A stretch of 64,000 nt of DNA from Juglans regia (Eukaryota > Streptophyta > Magnoliopsida > Fagales > Juglandaceae), in the NCBI RefSeq assembly GCF_001411555.2, contig NC_049907.1:10534622-10598621 (forward strand), written 5' to 3'. The notes under the pieces were generated by a model. It was not told where the DNA came from. It worked only from the letters and a program-made list of their open reading frames with translations, and did not search any database. Numbering within the stretch: position 1 is the stretch's first letter; every line of letters starts with the position of its first letter. Shown piece after piece: positions 12,044-24,800 of this stretch. The position numbers and the translations under genes are program-made.

Positions 12044-15000
12044 ATGGATTCCAAGCGAAATAATTTTGGAAGGTTAGTTTGTTCAAGCCCGAGTACTTCC
12101 CCCAACAGTCTCCATATATTTGCTCAGTTTCCTCTGGTTTGGAATTTGACACTTTAAATGCTTTCTTCCAGGTTTCAAAGTTGGAGTTCGGAGAAATCTT
12201 CCAGTTTTGAGCATCAACATTCCATGAACGATCGAAAATATTCAAGAAACCATTCTAGAGCCACATTTGACAGATTGTTTGAGAGTTTTCGGAGAGGATT
12301 GTTTGAGAGAGGGTCTGAGACAAATGAAAGTTTGAAAAACAACCCAATAAGCATCCCTTCTCATGTAGATCACTCAGGTCCTAAGAAGACTAAAATCCTT
12401 GATCCTCAGGATCAATTTCTTCAAACATGGAACAAAATATTTGTTCTTTCTTGTGTGATATCAGTGGCATTGGACCCGCTCTTCTTTTACACCCCAGTTT
12501 TGAAGGTGAATGAGGAGAATAAATGCTTAGAGTGTGGCTCGGACAAAACTTTGGCGATTATTGCTTCTGTTCTTCGTTCAGTTACAGATGCTTTTTATGC
12601 AATTCATATATACTTTCAGTTTCGAACTGGGATTATCCCACCTTCTTCTCGTCATGTGTTTGGAAGGGGAGAGTTGATTGATGATACTATGGCAATCGCA
12701 ATAAGATATTTGTCCACATACTTCATTATCGACATTCTGGCAATCCTTCCCTGCCCACAGGTATGGGTGTGATACTCAATCAATCTCAACTATCTGTAAT
12801 CTGGTTTATTACTAAGATAGCTCTGCTACTTTTTTACAATTATGTGCATAAATACGTCGCCTATTATGAAACCAATCATAAAAAACTCAAGGAAAAAAAA
12901 TATATATTATACGACTTGCCGTAGCAACCTTCTACATAAGTGGTGTGTATGCTTGGTTTGTTTGCATAATATTCATTTGCAAGCTGAATTATTAACACGC
13001 CTGTTACACTATTGATAACTATAACAAGTGCCACAACAATTACAGTGGTTTACGCGCAGACAGCTTGTAAGTGGATACCAAATTAAATTTGAGTCAATTG
13101 CTCAGTTTAAAAGAAGGAACTATACATATATTACATATATTAATTATATATATATATATATATATATATCTAAGGTGCAAGTCTTACAATTTTGACGTTG
13201 CATGTGTTCTGCTCAATATGTTCAGGTGGTAGTACTTTTGGCGCCAAAAAGCGAAGGGCCATTGTTGAAGAAAATGTTGAAGGCAGTAATCTTCTCCCAA
13301 TATGTGCCGAGGCTTTTTCGGATCTACCCACTATATGTAGAAGTCACTAGGACCTCCGGCATTCTGACTGAGACAGCATGGGCTGGAGCTGCTTATAATC
13401 TTTTCCTCTACATGCTAGCTAGTCACGTAAATTACGTAACCCTTTTTTTTTTTTGGGTTCAAATTCTTCAACCTATTAATCCAAGATTGTTTGTTAACGA
13501 ACAATGTATGTACCAGGTAGTTGGAGCCTTTTGGTACTTGTTTGGCGTAGAACGTCAGGTTGCTTGCTGGAGAAAAATGTGCAGGAACAATATTACAAGT
13601 TGTCCAGATCAAGGTTTTTACTGCAGTGCTGAAAACCAGAGTGAACCTGACTATTTGGATAAAATTAGTCATTTTTGTCGTATTGTCGAACCAGATGATC
13701 AGAACGAAAACTCAATTAATGATCCCTTCGACTATGGAATATTTACTAAAGTTTTGAAGTCTGGAGTGGTGGAATCAAAATACTTTCTAGAAAAATTGTC
13801 TTACTGCTTCTGGTGGGGATTGCGTAGTCTGAGGTTAGTAATATATAAATCCAAAAAAAAAAGGATCCAAGCAAAGCTTGTCAACTTATAGTAAGCCATT
13901 TTTAACTTGTACCCTTCCTTTTCTTTCAGTTCTCTTGGCCAAAACTTGGATACAAGTACATATTTCTGGGAGATAGTCTTTGCTGTTTCCATAGCCATCG
14001 CTGGGTTGGTCTTATTCTCATTACTTATAGGCAATATGCAGGTAATACTTTGGTCCTCATGGATTCTCTTGCCAATCGTAGCATTATGAGAACATTTTCA
14101 TCCACTTATAAGTTGTTCAATCCATGTACACCACATCTAAACACTAATTTCCTCCCATAAAAGGCCTAATAGGAGAAGTGAGATAACTCCTTATAAAGAC
14201 CACGATGAGTTTGTTCCTAAGCCGTGTAAGACTTCCCAACACGCCCCCTCACATGTGGGCCGGTACTTCTGGTTCCATTATCGTGGATAGGTCGCAGGAG
14301 TCCATCATCGGTCATAGGTTAACCTGCTCTAACACCTTATAGAAATACTTATTTATCTTCATAAAAGGCCTAATGGGAGGAGTGAAATAACTCCTTATAA
14401 AGACCAGGATGAGTTTGTTCCTAAATCGTGTGGGACTTCTCAACACACCACATCTAAACCTTCCAACTGATGGTTTTATACAGAATCAGATTCTCAGCTA
14501 ATTCATTAATATAAATTGCAAGCTTAATTATTTGTATATATACACCAGCCATCTTAAATCAACAGTTCTTGTATTCTATTTTAGCCTTCTAGCAGCTATG
14601 TTGCCAAGGAAAACATGATGATATGCGTCTGTTCTTTCTAATTCTATCCATTCAACTTCAACTAAAAACCTATTTGCGGAATAGTACTCGTAGTTCTAGA
14701 ATGGACTAAGGTGATATCATGTTTCTTGTGCTGTTATAGAAATATTTGCAATCCACAACAGTGAGAGTAGAAGAAATGAGAGTCAGGAAGACTGATGCAG
14801 AACAGTGGATGTCCCAACGTATGCTCCCTAACAACTTAAGGGAGCGGGTTAGACGATATGAGCAGTACAAGTGGCTAGAAACAAGAGGTGTGGAGGAAGA
14901 GAATCTCATCCGTAACCTTCCGAAGGATCTCAGAAGGGACATAAAGCGCCATCTTTGCCTCGATCTTCTTATGAAGGTAATACTTCTCTTGATTGTTTTG

Positions 15001-16003
15001 TGCATCATTTTGTCCTTTTTTTAAGCTACGATGTTCATCGAGTTAATTTTATCTTTAAGGTGCCCATGTTCGAAAAGATGGATCAACAACTGTGGGATCC
15101 GCTGTTTGATCGTCTCAAGCCAGTACTTTACACAAAAGACAGCTACATTGTTCGTGAAGGGGATCCAGTGGACGAGATGCTCTTTATCATGCGAGGAAAC
15201 CTAGCCACTGTCACTACCAATGGTGGAATAACTGGTTTTTTCAACACTGCTGAGCTTAAAGCCGGTGACTTTTGTGGAGAAGAGCTTCTTACTTGGGCCT
15301 TATATGCGCAGTCCTCGACCACATGCCCCCTTTCAACAAGAACAGTGGTGGCAAAAGCAGAGGTTCAAGCCTTTGCTCTAATGGCCGAGGATTTGAAGAC
15401 TGTGGCTTCTCAGTTTCGGAAACTTCACAGCAAGGAGTTGCAGCACACTTTCAAGTAAGGCTTTAAGCTCTTTTTGGATAATTATTCCATCGCTATCAAA
15501 ACAGACAAAGATGATGGTTTTTTCTTGCTTTGTTGCATTATCATTGTCACAATGAATTATTTATAATAACTTAACACAAATATTCATGAAGCATTTAATA
15601 AAGAGTACAATAATCTCTATTTGAACTCTGATAATCTTCCTCATCTACGCGAATGATCCTTGATATAATTAAATATGCAAAAATCACTTTCAGGTTCTAC
15701 TCCCAACAATGGAGAACATGGGCTGCCTGTTTTATCCAATCAGCATGGCGCCGCTGCTCTAAGAAAAACCATGAGAGGGCTTTGCGTGATGCTGAAAATA
15801 GACTACAATATGCTTTGGCAAATGAAGCTGGGACCTCGGCAAGTCTTGGTGCAACTATTTATGCATCAATGTTTGCTGCCCGTTTACTTCGAGCCTTGCG
15901 ACGACCAAAGGGTGGATGCACCAATACCAGAGCGCCACAAAGAGTGCTACAGCTACTACCACCGAAGCCTGCTGTGCCAGATTTCAGTGCTGAAGGTCAT
16001 TAA
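12044..16003 (+). CDS. Cyclic nucleotide-gated ion channel (plant CNGC, group I-like), 8 exons
   Basis: Exons: 12044-12072, 12172-12760, 13226-13426, 13517-13833, 13930-14041, 14740-14976, 15060-15454 and 15694-16003. They sum to 2190 nt, or 729 aa, with all GT-AG introns and matching phases. Plant CNGCs are plasma-membrane, Ca2+-permeable tetrameric channels controlled by cyclic nucleotides and calmodulin. The sequence shows a basic N-terminus, S1 near residue 100, the S5 segment with ETAWAGAAYNLFLYMLASH (about 255-273), the CNGC-type filter GQNL (382-385) and a C-linker with QWMSQRMLP and RERVRRYEQYKWLETRG. The binding domain contains VREGDPVDEMLF and the phosphate-binding cassette GDFCGEELLTWAL (564-576). 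A WRTWAACFIQSAWRR calmodulin/IQ region follows at about 632-646. The length is usual for the family. The first exon codes only nine full codons; I chose its ATG because its frame joins cleanly to RFQSW, a family N-terminal motif. The nearest paralogue cannot be fixed by eye. Confidence 0.95.
13137..13170. repeat. TA microsatellite in channel intron 2
   Basis: An (AT)n run within intron 2 (12761-13225). Confidence 0.8.
14128..14459 (-). mobile_element. TRIM-like element in channel intron 5
   Basis: Two direct repeats of about 95 bases (about 14150-14246 and 14355-14445, sharing CTCCTTATAAAGACCA and GATGAGTTTGTTCCTAA) flank a short interior. Read on the minus strand, the interior starts with AAGGTGTTAGAGC, a degraded TGGTATCAGAGC-type primer site. 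It ends with the purine tract GTGAGGGGGCG next to TGTTGGGAAG. This is the layout of a terminal-repeat retrotransposon in miniature. The whole is bracketed by a perfect 15-base repeat (14128-14142 and 14445-14459), longer than the usual 5-base duplication, which I cannot explain. Confidence 0.5.
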
Positions 16004-16156
16004 TTAGTAGTATATATGGCGTTTCAAGTGATTATCACCCAAGTTTAGTTTTCACAAACATTGTTCATGTGCAAGCTTTTTCCATATATAGGATGTGATG
16101 TGTAACATGTACTAAGCAAACTTACATCTTTATATTTTAGAGCCATGTTTTCATCA

Positions 16157-18325
16157 CACTGCAACAAAAATTTATTTTTGGGACGATTTTTGTTTGGGAT
16201 GAAATGAAAATCGTCCCAAAAAATGTGATGTAGGGACGAAATTCAAATTTCATTCTTAAAAAATTACGGAATGTGTTTACCATTCGAACATGTTCGAATG
16301 GTATATGTAAGGATGCAAATTTTCATCTCTAATAAAATAACTGCTCGAACATCCACAAAAAAATGCTTGAACAAAATAAATAAACATTCAAACGAAAATT
16401 ATATATAATCGAATGACAATTTGGCACGTTAAGTGACAAAATTTAGCGGGACATTGATTTACCATTCAAACAACATACAACAACATTCGAATATCAAGGT
16501 TAATCAATGTTTGAACAGATATTATATATGATCGAACGGGAATTTAGCGGAACATTAACTTATTGTTCGAACAACATACAGTATGTTTGAATGCCAAAGA
16601 TAATCAATATTCGAACACCTATTAATCTATGTAAGTAAGTCAGATATGCTAGCATTAATCTTTGTATGTAAGTTAGACATGGCAGTATAGATCTCCGTAC
16701 GCACTACATTGATCACTGCTAATGTCTGTCCACTGATCTTTGCACGCACTATATCAATAATCTCCTCACAAGTAGCTATGCATAATGCCTCGGCTTGCGT
16801 GGATATCTCACCAGCCAATACTCCATGATCTCTTAGGTGTCCATCTCTTTGAGTATCGACTGGGATTGGAATAAGACCACGAAGACAAAGTCTCAAGTGT
16901 CCCATGCTTCGTGACAGGGTAGAGTTATTGATCGGTCTCATCGGCTCCTAGACACGCTTGACAATATTTGGTAGGACCCCAACATGTAGAAATTGGGTGG
17001 TTAGGCTCCCGAATGGCAATATATCCGTCGTAATGTACTAGGCCTCTGATTGAATCCGATCAAATATATAACCCACTAGGTCAATAGGATTGTCACAAGC
17101 AACGCGTATCATAAACTTCACTTAATCCATGCCAACCTCTGTCTTGTGCTGTCAATGATCAATATTGTTGGTGATGATCAAATTCATGATCTTGAAGAAA
17201 GCAGATAGATCTACCTGCTTGATGCTCTTCATCCCATCATACAAAGAAGCATCTGGATCAGCAACCAACTCCCTCACCTCATTATCAGCGAGGAAATCGA
17301 GCTCATCTGTATAGTTGATCCCTCATCCTCAACAGTCTCCCCCATCACCCGAAGCTAAAGACTCTCTAAACACCACGTTCGGATATGCAATGCGCAATTT
17401 AGGAATACTAATCTAAAAATATAACCGAAGCTCCTCAGATAGAGATCGTGTATGTCCCTCTATCATCTGGGTTGGCACCACCGATAAGAGTCAAAAAGTT
17501 AGAAATCTTCACCTGACACTCTAATAAAATAGTCCTCTCGAGCTGTTTCGATGGAAAGTTGCCCTGGTTTGTCACGCTTATGTTCCTTAAGACATTATCA
17601 ACCTGAAATTTAAAAAATAAAATATATGTACAACATTAGTTATAAAATATAATACATAAATATTCATAAAATTATATACTAATTAAAACAATGAGAAATT
17701 GTTTTCTGTTATACTGTTCGATCAAATCCATTCCCGTTCGAACCTTAAAAATTTTAAATCACCATTCAAATGTGAATCATATACATTCGAACGTGAATCA
17801 TATACGTTCGAACGCAGAAATTAAATTTGGTTCAAACGTATGGTGAACCAATCAAACATTCAAAGTTTGAGTTCCTACTGTTCAAATGAATACAACATCA
17901 TCCGAACGGTATATGGATCGAATTCAGTCATGGTTGAGTCAACTCAGCAACTATGAAAACGAAGGGAATCCATCAACTCCTTTCGTTTCTTTCACAAATA
18001 ACAACTACACAATGATGGATAAACAACCTACGGTGGATTTCCGGCCACCTATGTTGGCTATCAACCGAAAAATAAAATTTGTTTCTTTTTTACAAATAAT
18101 CTAACAAAACTTACTTAGAATAACCCAAACAAGATATATAAAGAATGTACCACTTGAAAGCAAGAAATCTTCGACGGTGGCAGTGAAGACGACAGCAACG
18201 ACGGCGTTTAAAAGCCTCCCTCGATACGTTTTATGTACAGAACCGTTCAAACAATAAGTTATACGTTCAAACGGTTTTGACTTACCATTCGAACAATATT
18301 ATTTACCATTCGAACTGTGGTTATT
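16157..18325. mobile_element. CACTA-like DNA transposon fragment
   Basis: Starts with CACTGCAACAAAAATT (one change from the CACTA terminus) after TCA. A 16-base perfect hairpin, TTTTTGGGACGATTTT, follows (arms 16175-16190 and 16207-16222). Many copies of TTCGAA-type blocks (such as CATTCGAAC and GTTCGAACG) in both orientations cluster at 16276-16620 and 17716-18320, like the subterminal repeats of CACTA elements. Between them is a decayed TE protein (next entry). I did not find a matching right terminus, so the right edge is approximate. Confidence 0.55.
16627..17330 (-). pseudogene. Decayed TE-borne protein (plant transposon protein-like)
   Basis: The minus strand reads, with several stops, ELDFLADNEVRELVADPDA, then ACDNPIDLVGYIFDRIQSEA, ILPFGSLTTQFLHVGV and MRPINNSTLSRSMGHL, ending in a helical tail. 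The order 'LPFG.LIT' then 'PINxxTLSRS' resembles proteins labelled 'putative plant transposon protein' found in many plant genomes inside TEs. The stops near 17150, 17130, 17045 and 16950 make it non-functional. The family call is from memory of motif order only. Confidence 0.45.
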
Positions 18326-18334
18326 TTGAATTTA

Positions 18335-18600
18335 GTAAATTAATTGAATTTTTATATTTAATATATTATATACTATATGATATTATATGTATAATATATC
18401 ATATAGTGATTTCATATATAAATACTATAATATATGGTATTACTATATGCTAATTATAATATAGTATATTATCTCATAGTATATACTAATATACTATAAG
18501 ATAATATACTATATGATATAGTATTATAATATCATGTAATATATACCATAGTATATCATATATATGTATGTATAGTATACATATTATATATTAAATGGAC
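18335..18600. repeat. TA-rich low-complexity block
   Basis: Almost pure A/T with many short palindromic ATATACTATA-type units. It sits between the CACTA-like fragment and the 3' end of the ATG6 gene. Confidence 0.7.
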
Positions 18601-18831
18601 CGTGATCTGTCCTATTGCGTCTCAATCTATAGTGTCTTGGGATATTTACAACTCAAGAAACAATTCCGTAACAAAATAGAAACTTATGCTTTCCAATTAA
18701 TGCCACATGAACGCGTAATAGGACAAAATCAATGATTTGAACTGCACAAGATTTAAAGTTAATATTCATTTACAAGTCAGTATGTGGAGTAGACTTCATT
18801 TGGTGTGATGGGTTTGATTGGTCTAAAGAAT

Positions 18832-21800
18832 TCAGGCTTGGGGGTCAGTACCACGCTTTATGTACAAAGAACCTACATCTGGAACATCAGCATGAGAAGA
18901 TGCCACTGAGGTAAGAGGCTGGAAGTTTGTGTTCCCTATAAACCAGTAAAGAGCCCATTTCAAATCGCAGAGGGTGTACTTGAGAGCTTTGGTCCAGTTT
19001 TCCTGCTTGTTGAAGCTCTGCGTGATGGAATAGGTTCCGACTTTGTCATTCTCAATTCTGCAATATTACAACGTAGAGACGTGGACTTTTAGAGCTTGTT
19101 TGAGAAATGAAATAAGATGAGAAATTTTCAAAACTTCTCAAAATTTCATTTTCAAATAGCACTTAAACACAAAACAATTTTCAATTTCACATATTCAACT
19201 TTTTCATCTAATCATTACAACTTTTACAAACTTCAAAACAAAACACAAAAATTAATACAACTATTTCTTTAATTTTAATATTTTTATTCAATTTTTTCTC
19301 TCATTACTCAAAACCTAATAAAACATCTTAACTCAAACTATTTCACTACTACTCACAGAATTATGAGATACTAGTGTCCAAACGAGCCCTTAATATTTGC
19401 TTGATGCACAGGAACTGAAAATTTGATTAAATGTGAAATACTATATATATCTAAGTTGCTTACCATGGCATTTCGCGAAAAAGAAAAAAAACTTTGTTAC
19501 ATAAGCTAAAAATAACCTTTAAAAAATTGTCAATATTACATAGCTTTCAATACAGTTAGAACTTTGTGGGGATGTAATCAAGAGGGGTGGCTTCATTTAT
19601 CATCCATGGAGCCTTGGGAGACATCTTAGTGATGTGGGATCAAAGGGTGATGGAGAAGATGAAAGATTGTGCGAAGACTACATGGTAGCTTGTTCGTTCA
19701 AGAACGTTGTGGATGGATTCCAATGGGCTTTTGCAGGTGTTTATGATCCTAATATAGACCATGCAAGAAAGTTGTTATAGGATGAGTTGGCTGGTGTAAA
19801 CAGCATATGGGACCTACCTTGGAGTATTGGTGGTGACTTCAACGTAACTTGGTTTCCAAGTGAAAGATCAGGTGGCTCTAGTTTCAATTCCACAATGGTA
19901 GAATTCTCAAACTTCATCTTTGAAAAAGATTTACTAGATCTTCCTTTTGCAGGTGGCTCCCACATTTGGTCGAATAACTGAGAACACCCCTCCTGATCAA
20001 GGCTCAATAGATTCTTAGTATCACCTGAATGAGAAGCATGCTACCCAAATCTTATTCATAAGAGACTCTCCAGGCTTTGCTCAGACCATTTTCCCATCAT
20101 CCTTGATTGTGGAGGTATTCCTGGAGTCCCAATGTTTAAGTTTGAAAATGTGGCTGAAATCAAAGGAATTCATTGAGAGAGTCCGATACTGGTGGTCTTC
20201 ATACCAATTTTAGGGAAACCACAGCTATGTCATGGCAAGTAAATTGAAGGCTTCAAAGAAAGACCCGAAGGCTTGGAATGAGCAAGTGTTTGGCAATGTG
20301 GAATGCCAAAAACATACTCTGTTTAAAGAACTCAAAATCTGCAGAGGAGAGAGCTTCTAAAGTCCAAGTGTCTGCGGAACTTGAAAGGGTTACATTATTG
20401 GAGAAAATATCTTGGAGACAAAAATCAAGAGCATTATAGTTAGAGGAATGGGATAAATGAACCAAATTTTCCCACTAGGTGGCAAATTCGCATAGGAGGC
20501 ACAAAACTATCGAGACACTATTGGTGGATGGGGTGGCTACTTCAAATCAACCAAAGATCACGAACCACATTGAAAAGTACTATGAGCAATAGCTTTCGGA
20601 AGAATTTTCTTGGAGACCGAAATTATAAGGATTTACCTTTGATGTTCTCGAGTCGCAAGAGGTAGCACAGCTTGAGTGACCCTTCAAAGAGGTGGAGATA
20701 AGGAAGGCAATAAAAAGTATGGTGGATGACAAAGCTCCAAGTCCGGTATGGATTGTTTTCAAACTTGTTGGGTAAGTAATCAAAGATGACATTATGGGTG
20801 TCTTTCATAAATTCCATGAAAATGGAAGGTTTGAAAAATGTCTCAATGCAACTTTATTGCTCTCATTCCCAAAAAACCAGGTGCGGTAGAGGTAAAAAAT
20901 TATCGACCTATTAGCTTGGTGAGTGGGATGTACAGGATCATGTCGAAGGTGTTGGCGAATAGATGAGCTTGGCGATGGAGAAGTTAATATCCAAGCCTCT
21001 ACATGCCTTTGTTAGAGGAAGGAAAATTCTTGACTCGGTACTTATCGCAAACAAATGTTTGGATAGTAGACTCAAGTCGGGAGAGCCGGGTCTTTTGTGC
21101 AAAATAGACATGTGAAAGGCTTATGACCAAGTCAATTGGAGCTTTTTGGTTTACATGCTCGAGCAATGTGGCTTTTGTTCGAAATGGTGTTCATGGATTA
21201 CTCATTGCATCTCAACAGCTTGTTTCTCTATCATGGTGAATGGCACCCCCCAATGGGATTCTTTAAAAGCTCATGGCGATCCTCTTTCGCTGCAACTGTT
21301 TGTTTTTGTAATGGAAGCCATTAGCAAGATGATCTCAAAAATTGTGGAAGGCAGTTTCCTCTGCAGATTTTCAGCGGGGGAGGCAAGTATATCTCACCTG
21401 TTATTTGCCGAAGACACTTCAATATTTTGTGGGGCCAATGATCATATTCAAGCTTTGAGGGCTCTTTCTTCTTTGCTTTGAAGCTATTTCGGGATTGAAT
21501 GTGAACTTGACCAAATCAATAGTAGTTACGGTGGAAGATGTTACTAATGTGGAGAGCATGGCTTCCATCTTGGGATGTAAGATATCTCATTTGCCGATGA
21601 AATATCTTGGCCTCTCCCCTTGGTTGCACCATTCAAATCAAAATCAATTTGAATGATGTATTGGAGAAAATGGAGCAAAAACTGGCTAGCTGGAAGATGA
21701 TGTACCTATCCAAAGGAGGTAGGGTTACTTTATTTAAAAGTGCTCTATCCAACTTGTGTACTTATTTCTTATCACTATTCCGCTTCCTACCAAGGTGGCA

Positions 21801-24800
21801 CAATGCATGGAGAAACTTCAGCCAACAAGATTTCTTGTGTGTGTGTTGCCGGGGGGGGGTATAGAATCGAAGTACGGTGAAGTATGGGGCGGTTGGTGCT
21901 CCAAGGATGTAAGTAGACCGTGGGGCTTTGGAAGCACATAAGAAGAGGATGGGATGCATACAATAGAAATACCCGGTTTGAGGTGAGTGATGGACTCAAA
22001 ATTAAATTTTGGCATGACATATGGTGTGGCGACAAGACACTCAAGGAAGCTTATCCCGAAGTCTATGGCATAGCAAGAATGAAAAAAGCCTCAATTGCAA
22101 ACCTGTTGGTTACATCAAATGGTGCTCCTCAATGGAATGTCACTTTCTTTAGAAATGCACATGAATGGGAAGTCGACACAATATCGGAGTTTTATGATCT
22201 CATATATTCCACTCACATGAGGGAAGTTGATGACAAGATTTTCTGGCATCACTCCAAGAAGGGGAAGTTCACCACCATCCGCTCATTCTATCAAGCCATG
22301 AACACACATACACCAAACCCATTTCCATAGAAGAGTATTTGGAAGACAAGGGCAACATTAAAGGCACTCTTCTTTGTATGGACAGCTTCATTGGGGTAGA
22401 TACTCACACTCGACAATTTAAGAAAACGTCGATTCTTTGTCATGGAGTGGTGTTGTATGTTCAAAAAGAGTGGGGAGTTAGTTGATCATTTATTACTTCA
22501 CTATGAGATTGCCACGACATTATGGAACAACTTGGGTGATGCCAAGAAGGGTGATTCATTGCTTAGCTTCTTGGAGAAGCCTTCAGAGTAACTCTTATAT
22601 TGCAGCAATATGAAAGATGGTCCTAATATGCTTATGGTGGTGCATTTATGATAGTAAGTTTTGAAGAACGAGGGTAATCAATGGAAGAGCTTAGGAAATT
22701 GATTTTCAGTACTTTACTTCATTAGTTGGTTGTAATTGATTTTGACGGAATGAGTTTCCATGAATGTCTTGTATCACTAAACTAGAACGCTCAGGTGACC
22801 CTCTTGTACACGTCCTATATACCTAGGCTATTGCCTATTCTTATGATCAATAAAATTTTGTTTACTGATCAAAAAAATATTATAAAATTTTCCTCTCACT
22901 CTCCCTTGTTTCTATGTTAGTGATGGGAAACCTCACAAACTTTTCTTGAGTAAAGAGAGAAATCCATAGATCTTTATGATGGCGTGTAAAAATAACATAG
23001 CCATCAACAGTCATATAACTATAACATATAAGCTCTGTAACTATCTAGTATTCAATAACTAAACTCACTCCTTACAAAACTAATTAAAAAAATGAGTGGA
23101 GAAAACCAAAAGACACATGTTAGAAAAACTAAAAGGATCTACTAATATTAAATGAAAATTAGTAACTTAATTACATCTAATGCTTTCATGTTGATAACTT
23201 TTAATTGATTAAATATATTATGTTATTAGCTAAACTCTTCTATTCGCCTATCATCTCACCAAGTCCACCTTGGACGTTCTAGGGAGAGAGGAATTGCATG
23301 CTACAAGCAAGATGCAAACAGTTTTATCAAGAAAAAAAGGTTAAAGTTGAGCAGTCTCAGTTGGAGATGGGATACACATGCCAATTTCCTAACTGCAACC
23401 TTCCCAAAATTTAGATTTGATGGTACAAAAGCAAGTAAAATGACAAATAAGGCAACTATATATGAAGGCCACTCATCTCTTTTGGCTACATTGATGAAGA
23501 TATACTCACAGTGACTTGCACTCAGACGGATAAATGAAATAATAATAGTAAACAATAGAAGACTTACTTATAGGGCAATTTGAAGTGTTTGTCAGGAGGT
23601 ATGTTGTTTTCTAGATCCTTCAAATGTGCAAACTCGGCAAAGTCCTTGAGGCATGTCGCGAACAGTGTCATTGCTTTGTCATAACGAGTGCTCCAAAACA
23701 AGTTCACAGGGCCAAACCTAGATAAAATAAGAAACAACATGAAAAACAGAAACTTGAACCATATGTGTTTTCCTGACATCAAATATATGATCTTATGGCT
23801 AAACCTGACTTCTCACATATGTCAGCTATTCATACACAAAACTCGAGTGGAGACATTGGTTATTGATCTCATTTAACTAGGCCACATGGAATTTGTTGAG
23901 AACAGGTCAAATAGTCAATTAAATCCTCACTTAATTCACAGTGTGCAGGTTGCTGAGTGCTTTTTTGGTTTCATACTGCTCTTAGTTTATTAAGTTAAAT
24001 GAGATCATTTCAACACCAGTTCCAAATCAAGGAAATATAACACTTACAGCTCATAAGTATTGTTGTTGCTGTCCATAATTCGAGGGTAGCTGCCCATAGG
24101 AATAATTTTTATTCGATATCTAAAACAAGATGACTTAAGGATGTCACTTGTCATTTTAGAAACCATAATATGAAACAATCAAGAATGTAGGACAATGTGG
24201 AATGTATGTATTTATTAGAGTTTGCAGAAGCCTCTCTTCTTCATAAAGTCAACAGAATAGATTCCCTCATTGTACTGCAGCTTATGCAAGCATGCATTTA
24301 AATGATTTCTGATGGATGGAACAAGGCATTTTCTAAACTGATTAGTAATAACCATGTCCTGCATCAAATCCAATTCAAGAATTTTAGGCATTGACTTCTG
24401 TGCTAACATAACAATCAAATATCGTTCCATCTAGAAAGCCAAATTGAACTATTATATTAGGCTCAAAGCATGTACATCATGCCCTGGGACATAAATGATC
24501 TTCAATATCAACAAAATACTTAAGAATATTTGTTTGTCAGTTTTTGGGTCTTAAACTGATTTTAACTTTTTTTTCAAGAGAAAATACAAAAGCGTGCTTT
24601 TCAACACTTATTTAAAGCTCACACAAAAGCACGCCATCCATCCACACACTTCACTTTTGTTAAACGTAGTGCCTTTAGCCTTGTGCTTTTACCAACAATG
24701 ATTTTGACTCAATTTTCATAAAGTGCATAGACACCAGATAAAAAAAAAAAAAAAAAAAGGCAACTCTAGTGTCAGCCCTTTATCCTTTTCAGCATCATCA

